DNA of 64,000 nucleotides from Plantactinospora endophytica (GTDB taxonomy: Bacteria > Actinomycetota > Actinomycetes > Mycobacteriales > Micromonosporaceae): positions 186,001-250,000 of the forward strand of contig NZ_BONW01000022.1 of the NCBI RefSeq assembly GCF_016862915.1, in the 5' to 3' direction. The position numbers were made by a program, and so were the translations under genes. The notes under the pieces were generated by a model, which saw nothing but the letters and a program-made list of their open reading frames with translations, did no database searches and was not told where the DNA came from. Shown here in pieces: positions 52,851 to 60,283 of this stretch (the stretch's first letter is position 1; each line of letters starts with the position of its first letter).

Positions 52851-53598
52851 GCCCGCCTACCGCATGCCCGGCCAGGGCGGTGGAGAGAGCAGCCTGCGCA
52901 TCGTCTGGATCTACCCGGACCTGCTCTCCACCTACGGCGACCGGGGCAACATGCTGATCCTGGAGCGCCGGGCCAGGTTGCGCGGCATGCCGGTGGAATG
53001 CATCGAGGTCCGCTCCGACCAACGGCTGCCGGTCTCGGCCGACATCTACCTGCTGGGCGGCGGCGAGGACGGCCCGCAGGCCCTCGGCGCGCAGCGACTG
53101 ATCGCGGACGGCGGGCTGCGCCGGGCCGCCGAACAGGGCTCGGTGGTCTTCGCGGTCTGCGCCGGCTACCAGTTGCTCGGCGGCTCGTTCTTCGCCAAGG
53201 GCACCAAGTGCGCCGGGCTGGACCTGCTGGACCTGCACTCCGACCGGGGACCGTCCCGGGCCGTCGGCGAACTCGCCGGTGCCATCGACCCCCGGCTCGG
53301 GCTGCCGCCGCTGAGCGGCTTCGAGAACCACGGCGGGCGTACCCACCTGGGGCCCGGGGTCTCCGCGCTGGCCCGGGTCAGCACCGGGATCGGCAACGAC
53401 GGCAGTACCGAGGGGGCGTGGCGGGGCAAGCTGCTCGGCACGTACTCGCACGGTCCGGCGCTGGCCCGCAACCCGGCCCTGGCCGACCTGCTGCTGCGCT
53501 GGGCGACCGGGTGGCAGCAGCTTCCGCCGCTGGACGACACCTGGGCGGACCGGCTCCGGGCCGAACGCAGCGCGGCCCTGGCCGCCGTACGGCAGTGA
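52840..53598 (+). CDS. gatD: Lipid II isoglutaminyl synthase, glutamine amidotransferase subunit
   Basis: CobB/CobQ-like glutaminase (252 aa) supplying ammonia to MurT. Nucleophile C107 in F-A-V-C-A-G-Y-Q-L and H204 in G-T-Y-S-H-G-P; as in known GatD the third triad residue is not obvious. It starts with I-V-W-I-Y-P-D-L-L-S-T-Y-G-D-R-G-N after a 20-residue leader. GTG 52840 overlaps murT by 11 bp; ATG 52864 is an alternative start. The stop overlaps the next gene (GTGA). Confidence 0.95.
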   Translation: MSTEPAYRMPGQGGGESSLRIVWIYPDLLSTYGDRGNMLILERRARLRGMPVECIEVRSDQRLPVSADIYLLGGGEDGPQALGAQRLIADGGLRRAAEQGSVVFAVCAGYQLLGGSFFAKGTKCAGLDLLDLHSDRGPSRAVGELAGAIDPRLGLPPLSGFENHGGRTHLGPGVSALARVSTGIGNDGSTEGAWRGKLLGTYSHGPALARNPALADLLLRWATGWQQLPPLDDTWADRLRAERSAALAAVRQ

Positions 53599-54305
53599 CC
53601 GGGCGCGTCCGGCAACTGCTCCGGCAGCGGTCGGTCGCGCGGTTCACCCTACTGCTCCTGGTGCTCGGCCTGTTCGGCCTGGGGCTGCTGCTGGCGCCCC
53701 GGCCCGAGGTGGCCGAGCTGCCCCGGCTGGCCGATCGGCTCGGTCCGCTGGCGCCGGTCGCGGCGATCGGTGGCGGCGCGCTGCTGCTGGTCGCACTGGT
53801 TCCCCGGACGGCGATCACGGTGGTCTGGGGAGCGATCTTCGGGCCGCTGCTCGGCGCCGGCTACACGCTGGCCGCCGCCCTGATCGCCGCGTCCGCCGGC
53901 TTCGCGGTCGGCCGACTGCTCGGTCGGGAGTTCGTCGCGGAGCGGGTACGCGGCCGGCTGGCCCGGCTCGACGGATGGTTCGCCCGGCAGAGTGTGCTCG
54001 GGGTGGTCAGCGTACGGCTGATCCCGATCGGCGGGTTCGGGCTGATCAGCTACGGCTACGGCACCACCGGCGCCCGGCTGGGCCCGTTCCTGCTGGGCAG
54101 TGTGCTGGCCGCCGCCCCGTCCGCGTTCGGGTACGCGGCGGTGGGCGCGGCGGCGGTCTCCCCGGACGAGATCAACTGGCTGGCGGTCAGCCCCGGCGCG
54201 CTCGGTCTGGTCGCCACCGCCGTGCTGGCGGTGCGCTGGTGGCGGGCGGAACGCGCCGCCCGGACCGCCCGCCCGGCCCCGAACCCGGTCCCGGATCCGG
54301 AGTAG
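53595..54305 (+). CDS. TVP38/TMEM64 (VTT-domain, DedA superfamily) membrane protein
   Basis: A 236-aa membrane protein with about five to six hydrophobic helices and the VTT signatures V-W-G-A-I-F-G-P-L-L-G-A-G-Y-T (about 77-91) and V-R-L-I-P-I-G-G-F-G-L-I-S-Y-G-Y-G (about 140-156). Members of the DedA superfamily move lipids such as undecaprenyl phosphate across membranes (established for DedA/UptA proteins). Its GTG shares four bases with the gatD stop, so it is translationally coupled to the lipid II amidation genes. A role in returning the lipid carrier is a reasonable inference. Confidence 0.9.
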   Translation: MTGRVRQLLRQRSVARFTLLLLVLGLFGLGLLLAPRPEVAELPRLADRLGPLAPVAAIGGGALLLVALVPRTAITVVWGAIFGPLLGAGYTLAAALIAASAGFAVGRLLGREFVAERVRGRLARLDGWFARQSVLGVVSVRLIPIGGFGLISYGYGTTGARLGPFLLGSVLAAAPSAFGYAAVGAAAVSPDEINWLAVSPGALGLVATAVLAVRWWRAERAARTARPAPNPVPDPE

Positions 54306-54347
54306 TCGGCAGCGGGCGGGCGTCCCGAGCGAGGACCTCGGGCGGCG

Positions 54348-54376
54348 TGTGCATTTCGGGGTATTTGCCCTATAAG
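54348..54376 (+). promoter_or_regulatory. Candidate promoter of the molybdenum hydroxylase operon
   Basis: TGTGCA (54348-54353), a 17-bp spacer and TATAAG (54371-54376) stand out in an AT-rich island in the 255-bp gap before the operon. The -35 matches four of six consensus bases. Confidence 0.45.
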
Positions 54377-54454
54377 GACTGTTCGCCGATACGCTGAAGG
54401 CACCACCGTCCTCCCGAGCGGCAGCCCCCGGAGGACGGCTGGTCGAGCCTCACC

Positions 54455-54481
54455 CCGGGGCCGGGCGATCCCCGGCCCCGG
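54455..54481 (+). terminator. Strong GC hairpin before the molybdenum hydroxylase operon
   Basis: CCGGGGCCGGG (54455-54465) and its exact complement (54471-54481) form an 11-bp stem with loop CGATC. It is either the terminator of the murT-gatD-VTT operon or, if the promoter at 54348-54376 is real, a hairpin in the leader of the following operon. Confidence 0.6.
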
Positions 54482-54560
54482 CGGTGGGCGTTCCCGCCGC
54501 CGGACCGGCACACCCGGCGGAAGCCGAGGTCCAGTAGCCGATGGTCAGCGAGGTGACCGG

Positions 54561-55118
54561 GTGAAGTCGTACGCCGAGACGGCCGGCGCGGTGGAGGTTG
54601 CCGACACCGCCGTGGTACGCGGCCCGAACTCCGTCGTGGTGCGGCTCTCCGTCAACGGCACCTTCCGGAACATCCTGGTCGAGCCCCGGGTCAGCCTGCT
54701 GGACGCGCTCCGCGACCGGCTCGACCTCACCGGCACCAAGAAGGGCTGCAACCAGGGCGCCTGCGGCGCCTGCACGGTCTGGGTGGACAAGCGACGGGTG
54801 CTGGCCTGCCTCACCCTGGCAATCACCTGCGAGACCCGCGAGGTCACCACGATCGAGGGGCTCTCCGACGGGGTGGACCTGCACCCGATGCAGTCGGCGT
54901 TCGTCAGCCAGGACGCCTTCCAGTGCGGGTACTGCACCCCCGGGCAGATCATGTCGGCGGTGGCGTTCCTGGCCGAGGGGCACGCCGCCGACGACGACGC
55001 GATCCGGGAGTGGATGAGCGGCAACATCTGCCGGTGCGCGGCGTACCCGAACATCCGGGCCGCGATCCGGCAGGTCCGGGACGAGGCCGGAACGGGCGGA
55101 CCCGATGCGACCGGTTAG
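54561..55118 (+). CDS. Aldehyde/xanthine oxidoreductase, [2Fe-2S] subunit (PaoA/CoxS type)
   Basis: Electron-transfer subunit (185 aa) with two iron-sulfur clusters: plant-type C63-C68-C71-C83 and the alpha-helical cluster C122-C125-C157-C159. The full set of eight cysteines is present. GTG 54561 is preceded by GCGAGGTGA. No twin-arginine signal is apparent, so a cytoplasmic site is likely, unlike E. coli PaoA (YagT). It overlaps the FAD subunit gene by 14 bp. Substrate cannot be told; aldehydes or N-heterocycles are usual. Confidence 0.94.
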   Translation: MKSYAETAGAVEVADTAVVRGPNSVVVRLSVNGTFRNILVEPRVSLLDALRDRLDLTGTKKGCNQGACGACTVWVDKRRVLACLTLAITCETREVTTIEGLSDGVDLHPMQSAFVSQDAFQCGYCTPGQIMSAVAFLAEGHAADDDAIREWMSGNICRCAAYPNIRAAIRQVRDEAGTGGPDATG

Positions 55119-56121
55119 CTACTCCCGGGTGGCGGACGTGGCCACCGCGATCGGCACCGTCACCGCCGACCCGGGCAGCACCTTCCTGGCCGGCGGCACC
55201 AACGAGGTCGACCTGCAACGCATCCACGTCGCCCGGTCCAGGCGGCTGGTGGACATCAACGACCTGCCGCTGCGACAGATCGAGGAACTGCCCGGCGGCG
55301 GGGTACGGATCGGCGCCGTCGCCCGGATGAGCGACGTGGCCCAGGCGCTGCCGGTACGGCGCCGGTTCCCGGTGATCTCGCAGGCGTTGCTGCTCGGCGC
55401 CTCGCCGCAACTGCGCAACATGGCGTCCATCGGCGGCAACATGATGCAGCGGACCCGCTGCGGCTACTTCCGGGACGTGGCGGCGGCGTGCAACAAGCGC
55501 GAACCGGGTACCGGCTGCTCGGCGCTGACCGGCGTCAACCGGGGCCACGCGGTCCTCGGTACCAGCGAGCACTGCATCGCCACGCACCCCGCCGACCTGG
55601 CCGTGGCCCTCGTCGCGCTGGACGCCGTGGTGCTCACCCAGGGGCCGGCCGGGCACCGGCAGATCCTCGCCGACGACTTCTTCCTGCTGCCCGGCGACAC
55701 CCCGGACCGCGAACACGCGATCTCGCACGGCGAACTGGTGGTGGCGGTCGAGGTGCCGCCGCTGCCGATGGCGAGTACCTCGATCTACCTGAAGGTGCGG
55801 GACCGGGAGTCGTACGAGTTCGCGCTCGCCTCGGCGGCGGTCGCCGTCGCCATCGACGCGGGCGTGGTCACCGACGTACGGCTGGCGCTGGGCGGGCTGG
55901 CGACCAAGCCGTGGCGGGCCCGACAGGCCGAGTCGGTGCTGGTCGGCGCCCCGGCGACGATCGAGTCGTTCCGGGCGGCGGCGGACGCCGAACTGGCCGG
56001 GGCGGTACCGCACGGGATGAACGCGTACAAGATCGAACTTGGCCGGCGCACCATCGTCCGGGCCCTGAGCACGGTCACCGGCGACGCCCGGATGGTCAGC
56101 GACGACGGGAACCCACCATGA
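55105..56121 (+). CDS. Aldehyde oxidoreductase, FAD-binding subunit with extra Fe-S cysteines (PaoB type)
   Basis: A 338-aa FAD subunit: L-A-G-G-T-N at about 28-33 and the FAD loop A-S-I-G-G-N-M-M. A cysteine-rich insertion C119 (R-C-G-Y-F-R-D), C129 (A-A-C-N-K-R), C138 (G-T-G-C-S-A) and C157 (S-E-H-C-I-A) matches the four ligands of the additional [4Fe-4S] cluster known in E. coli PaoB/YagS and 4-hydroxybenzoyl-CoA reductase, and absent in CoxM. This is the best reason to call the operon PaoABC-like. Start ATG 55105. Confidence 0.93.
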   Translation: MRPVSYSRVADVATAIGTVTADPGSTFLAGGTNEVDLQRIHVARSRRLVDINDLPLRQIEELPGGGVRIGAVARMSDVAQALPVRRRFPVISQALLLGASPQLRNMASIGGNMMQRTRCGYFRDVAAACNKREPGTGCSALTGVNRGHAVLGTSEHCIATHPADLAVALVALDAVVLTQGPAGHRQILADDFFLLPGDTPDREHAISHGELVVAVEVPPLPMASTSIYLKVRDRESYEFALASAAVAVAIDAGVVTDVRLALGGLATKPWRARQAESVLVGAPATIESFRAAADAELAGAVPHGMNAYKIELGRRTIVRALSTVTGDARMVSDDGNPP

Positions 56122-56134
56122 GCGGAGCAGTGTC

Positions 56135-58378
56135 GTGAGCCCGGTACTCGGGGCAGCCCTGGACCGGGTGGACGGCCGGGCCAAGGTCACCGGCGCGGCC
56201 CGCTACTCCGGCGAACTGAACCTGCCCAACCTCGCCCACGCGGTACTGGTCGGTGCCCGGGTGCCGAGCGGCCGGATCATCGGGATCGACTGCCGGCAGG
56301 CGAGCGTCGCGGACGGTGTGCACACCGTACTGACCCATCTCGACCTGCCCCGGGTCGCCGCCCAGCCGAAGCTCTTCCCGTCGCTGGCCGGACTCACCGC
56401 ACACGGGCAGAGCTTCTTCCCGATGCAGGACGACGTGGTGCACTACGCCGGGCAGCCGATCGCCGTCGTCGTCGCCGACACCGTCGAACGCGCCGAGTAC
56501 GCGGGCAGCCTGGTCCAGGTGAACTACGCCGAGACGCCGTCGGCGACCCTGCTCGACCAGGTACGCGACCAGGCGTACGAGCCGCAGCGGATCTTCGGTG
56601 GGCTGGTACCCGGCCGCAATCCCGACCGGGGCGACCCGGAGTCCGGACTGCGCGACGCCGAGCTGACCCTCGACCTGACCTACCGGTTCGCGGCCAACCA
56701 CCAGAACCCGCTGGAGATGTCGACGACCACGGCGGTCTGGGACGACCTCGACCGGCTCACCCTGTACGACTCGACCCAGGGGCCGACCGCCACCCAGCTC
56801 AGCGTCGCCGAACTGCTCGGCCTGCCACCGACCCGGATCCGGGTGGTCAGCCACTTCGTCGGCGGCAGCTTCGGAGCGAAGGCACTGATCTGGCCGCACG
56901 TCACCCTCACCGCGCTCGCCGCGCGCCAGGTCGGCCGGCCGGTCCGGCTCACCCTGAGTCGGGACCAGATGTTCCACTCCTGCGGGCACCGGGAGGAGCA
57001 GGAGCAGCGGATCCGCCTCGGCGCCGACCGGAACGGGCGGCTGGCGGCCCTCACCCACGACAAGATCTCGCTGACCTCGCACTTCGACGACTGGGCCGAG
57101 ACCTCCCTGGAGTCGCCCGCGATCACCTACGCCGCGCCGAACTACGCCGGCGGCTACCGGCTGGCCCGGGGCAACACCATCACCCCGACCTTCACGCGTG
57201 GTCCGGGCGAGGCGACCGGGATGTTCGCCCTGGAGTCCGCGATGGACGAACTGGCGCACACCATCGGAATCGACCCGGTGGAGCTGCGGCTGCGCAACCA
57301 CGCCGACGTTGACCCCGACACCGGCAAGCCGTGGTCGAGCAAGGGGCTCAGGGAGTGCTACCAACGCGGTGCCGAACTCTTCGGCTGGGCCGGCCGCGAC
57401 CCGGCGCCCGGCACCCGCTGGGAGGGGCGTTGGCAGATCGGCACCGGCATGGCCACCGCCGCCTATCCGGTGGCCGCCCCGATCAGCCCGCAGCGGGCCC
57501 GGGCCCGGATGTACATCGACGGCAGCGTGGTCGTCGAAGCCGGCATCTCGGAGTTCGGCACCGGCGCGCTGACCGCGATGACGCAGGTCGCGGCGGACGG
57601 CCTCGGCCTGCCGGTCGACCGGGTACGGTTCGTCGGCGGCACCACCGACCTGCCGAACGTCGCCGCCGCGGTCGGCTCGGCCGGCTCCGGGGCCACCAGT
57701 TCGCCGGTGCACCTCGCCTGCACCCAACTCCGGGACCAGCTCGTCCGGCAGGCGGTGGCGGACCAGCACTCGCCGCTGCACGGCGCCGACCCGGCCGCAG
57801 TGGTGGTCCGGGACGGCCGGATGTGCCTGCGCGACCGGCCCGAGGTCGGCGAGACGTACGCCGAACTGCTCGGCCGGAACCACATTCCGGACGTCGAGAC
57901 GGTGGGCACCTGGATGCCGGTGCTGGCGCCCATGACGGACTACGCGATGCACACCTTCGGGGCCCAGTTCGCCGAGGTGGCCGTCGACGCCGACCTCGGC
58001 CTGGTCCGGGTACGCCGGCTGGTCGGCGTCTTCGCCCCGGGCCGGATACTCAACCGCAAGACCGCGCACAGCCAGTTGATGGGCGGGATGCTCTGGGGGC
58101 TGAGCCAGGCCCTGCTGGAGGCGACCCGGATGGACCCGAACACCGGACGCTGGGCCAACGCCAGTCTCGCCGACTACCTGGTACCGGTGAACGCCGACGT
58201 CCCGGAGATCACCATCGACACCATCGAGGTGCCGGATCCGGTGGTGAACCCGCTCGGCGTGAAGGGGGTCGGCGAGATCGGCATCGTCGGCACCAGCGCC
58301 GCGATCGCCAACGCCGTACACCACGCCACCGGGCGACGGATCCGCCACCTGCCGATCACCGTCGAGGACCTGCTCTGA
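56135..58378 (+). CDS. Aldehyde oxidoreductase, molybdenum-binding subunit (PaoC type)
   Basis: Catalytic subunit (747 aa) of the xanthine oxidase family. Seen: R-V-D-G-R-A-K-V-T-G-A-A-R-Y near the start, the cofactor-binding F-V-G-G-S-F-G-A-K-A, and the base glutamate in G-V-G-E-I-G-I at about residue 715. The start GTG 56135 lies 13 bp after the FAD subunit gene. No XdhC/CoxI-like insertion factor or MocA-like gene follows, so cofactor maturation must be encoded elsewhere. The gene converges on the pentapeptide-repeat gene; the 91-bp gap shows no clear terminator. Confidence 0.94.
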   Translation: MSPVLGAALDRVDGRAKVTGAARYSGELNLPNLAHAVLVGARVPSGRIIGIDCRQASVADGVHTVLTHLDLPRVAAQPKLFPSLAGLTAHGQSFFPMQDDVVHYAGQPIAVVVADTVERAEYAGSLVQVNYAETPSATLLDQVRDQAYEPQRIFGGLVPGRNPDRGDPESGLRDAELTLDLTYRFAANHQNPLEMSTTTAVWDDLDRLTLYDSTQGPTATQLSVAELLGLPPTRIRVVSHFVGGSFGAKALIWPHVTLTALAARQVGRPVRLTLSRDQMFHSCGHREEQEQRIRLGADRNGRLAALTHDKISLTSHFDDWAETSLESPAITYAAPNYAGGYRLARGNTITPTFTRGPGEATGMFALESAMDELAHTIGIDPVELRLRNHADVDPDTGKPWSSKGLRECYQRGAELFGWAGRDPAPGTRWEGRWQIGTGMATAAYPVAAPISPQRARARMYIDGSVVVEAGISEFGTGALTAMTQVAADGLGLPVDRVRFVGGTTDLPNVAAAVGSAGSGATSSPVHLACTQLRDQLVRQAVADQHSPLHGADPAAVVVRDGRMCLRDRPEVGETYAELLGRNHIPDVETVGTWMPVLAPMTDYAMHTFGAQFAEVAVDADLGLVRVRRLVGVFAPGRILNRKTAHSQLMGGMLWGLSQALLEATRMDPNTGRWANASLADYLVPVNADVPEITIDTIEVPDPVVNPLGVKGVGEIGIVGTSAAIANAVHHATGRRIRHLPITVEDLL

Positions 58379-58469
58379 GTCTGCCGGTTCTGCCTGCCCT
58401 CACCGACCTGTTCCAGGCCGGCGAGGCGCTGCGGCTGATCGTGCTGCGCGTTGATCCGGGCGGCGCCGG

Positions 58470-59975
58470 TCAGGGTCGGCCGAAATCGCCGCTGGTGTCG
58501 GGTACGAGCGGCAGTTCGGTGCCGAGCCGGGCACCGGTGACGTCGACCGGGCCGTGGAAGGTGGCGACTCCGCTGCCGGCGCCGAGGTCGAAGGCGGCCC
58601 GCTCGAACCGGCAGCCGGCGAAGCTGGTGGTGCCGTGGAACTGGGCGCCGACGAAATCGGCGTACCCGGCGTTGCCGCCGCTCAGGTCGAGGTCGACCAG
58701 GGTGGCGCCGCAGAGCCGGAGGTTCGTCTCCGGCCAGTACGGGTCGGCGGCGGGGCGCAGCCGGGCGGCGAGTACCCGCTGGATCTCCTGACGCAGCCGG
58801 AGCTCCTCGGCCTGGGCGGCATCCAGCTCGCCACCGACCAGGAACGACAGCGGCGTACGCAGGTACGCGCAGAGCGCGTCGACCACCCGTTCCCGCAGCT
58901 CCGGACGGGTGTCACCGAGCTCGGCCAGCAGCACCGGCCCGGTACGCCGAACGTCCGGATCCGGCTCGCCGAGCTGTCGGGCGTACGGGCGGACGTCGTC
59001 GTCCGGCACCAGCCGGCCACTGCCGGACTCGGTCACCCAGCCCAGTGGCCAGTACGTCGCCCCGTACCCGTCATGGTTCTCGTTAGACCAGCGGGCACCG
59101 GTCAGCTCGACGGCGGGCTGGTCCAGGTGCACCCGGGCGGCGAACACGGCGTCCCGGAAGTCTGCCGACGCACCGAACCGGGCGTGATGAAACCAGGCCG
59201 GGCCGCCGAAGCGGGCATCCCGGAACGAAACCGGCCCAGCGAACCGGGCTCCGTCGCCGCCCTCCTCCCAGTCCTGGTAGTCCTCGATCAGGACGGCGAC
59301 CGGCCACTCCGGATCGGTCTCGTTCAGCTCGTCCCAGGCCAGCGGCGTCAGTTCCTCGATCGTCTCCCAGGCCGGGTCGTCCTCCCAGAGCGTCTCCGCG
59401 CCCCGGCCGAACCAGGCGATCCCGCCGAACTCGGCGCCGGTGAAGCTGGCCGTCCTCCGGAACCGGGTCCGGCCGAAGACCGCCTCGTCGCCGAAGCGGG
59501 CGCCGTCGAACCGGGCGTCACCTTCGAAGACCGTACGCGGGAACAGCGCCTCGCCGTCGAACCGGACCCCGTCGAACGACGCCGTTCCGACGAACCGGGT
59601 GTCGGCGAACCGCCCCTCGGCCAGCGCACAGCCGCGCAGGTCGAGGTCGACCAGGGTGGTGCCGGACAGGTCGAGGCTGATCTCCGACCAGTGCCCGCCC
59701 GCGTCGGAACGCAGCCGCCCGGCGAGCAGATCGAGAACGACCCGCCGCTGCTCGGCGTCCCCGTAACCCGCGACCGGGTCACGCTTCCCGTCGTCGGTCG
59801 GCGGCGCCGGGCTCCGCAGGTGGTCACAGATCGCGTCGGCGACCGGCTGTCGGAGTTCGGGCCGACGGTCGGCGACGGTCAGCAGCCGGCGTACCGCCGC
59901 GAGCCGGTCGGACGGCGACCCCTCCGCCAGCGCGGCGAGGTCCGCGCGGTACCCGTTCAGTTCCCGATCCGCCAT
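58470..59975 (-). CDS. Pentapeptide-repeat protein with internally duplicated modules (501 aa)
   Basis: Two copies of one module are visible: a helical block R-P-E-L-R-x-x-V-x-D-A-x-C-x-x-L-R-x-P, then R-x-V-L-x-x-x-L-R, then a beta-strand entry L-x-L-x-G-x-T-L-V-D-L-D-L-x-G leading to A-x-F-type pentapeptide repeats (A-R-F-D-G, A-V-F-G-R, A-E-F-G-G). The copies start at about residues 40 and 365; the first has the longer repeat stretch. Pentapeptide repeats form a right-handed square beta helix; some mimic DNA and protect gyrase, most are uncharacterised. ATG 59975 gives the natural N-terminus. Its layout resembles the actinomycete pentapeptide proteins of unknown role. Confidence 0.8.
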   Translation of the reverse strand: MADRELNGYRADLAALAEGSPSDRLAAVRRLLTVADRRPELRQPVADAICDHLRSPAPPTDDGKRDPVAGYGDAEQRRVVLDLLAGRLRSDAGGHWSEISLDLSGTTLVDLDLRGCALAEGRFADTRFVGTASFDGVRFDGEALFPRTVFEGDARFDGARFGDEAVFGRTRFRRTASFTGAEFGGIAWFGRGAETLWEDDPAWETIEELTPLAWDELNETDPEWPVAVLIEDYQDWEEGGDGARFAGPVSFRDARFGGPAWFHHARFGASADFRDAVFAARVHLDQPAVELTGARWSNENHDGYGATYWPLGWVTESGSGRLVPDDDVRPYARQLGEPDPDVRRTGPVLLAELGDTRPELRERVVDALCAYLRTPLSFLVGGELDAAQAEELRLRQEIQRVLAARLRPAADPYWPETNLRLCGATLVDLDLSGGNAGYADFVGAQFHGTTSFAGCRFERAAFDLGAGSGVATFHGPVDVTGARLGTELPLVPDTSGDFGRP

Positions 59976-60142
59976 GCCCGTCCGTGTCCCTTCCCCGGCT
60001 GGCCCGAACGACGACGGCAGCCGGCCGCACGCTGCCGGAACGCAGGCTAGTCGCTCCGGACAACTTCCCCGGGCAGTCAGCACGACGGATGCACGCCGGG
60101 TGCGCTCTGGCTGGCCGGTGGATTGGTAAGCTTTCATTACAG

Positions 60143-60209
60143 TTAGGTCGGGCATCGCCACAAGACAGGCGAATTGCACACTCCGGTTAAGTCGGATATT
60201 GACACAAGA
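60143..60209 (+). promoter_or_regulatory. 23-bp direct-repeat pair upstream of the secreted ThuA-lectin gene
   Basis: Copies at 60143-60165 and 60187-60209 match at 18 of 23 positions (TTA-x-GTCGG, then AT-x-G, then CACAAGA) and are 44 bp apart, about four helical turns. The second copy overlaps the -35 box. A further element GTAAGCTTTCATTAC with GTAA/TTAC ends lies just upstream at 60126-60140. The sequence is AT-rich against its surroundings, as expected of a regulated promoter. Confidence 0.7.
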
Positions 60210-60228
60210 TCGTTTCCAGCCATAGCGT
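60199..60228 (+). promoter_or_regulatory. Promoter of the ThuA-lectin gene
   Basis: A perfect -35 TTGACA (60199-60204), an 18-bp spacer and TAGCGT (60223-60228). It starts inside the second 23-bp repeat, so a protein bound there would compete with RNA polymerase. It lies about 55 bp before the start codon at 60284. Confidence 0.6.
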
Positions 60229-60283
60229 GTCATCGATCGTCGCGCCCACCCCCGCCTGCGCGACGGCGACCGAGAGGACGCGC

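Noticed and set aside
54541-54564. Seven-codon leader frame (MVSEVTG) overlapping the Fe-S subunit GTG
   Set aside because: The GTGA overlap is neat, but the frame is too short to judge and the Fe-S subunit gene has its own ribosome site within it.
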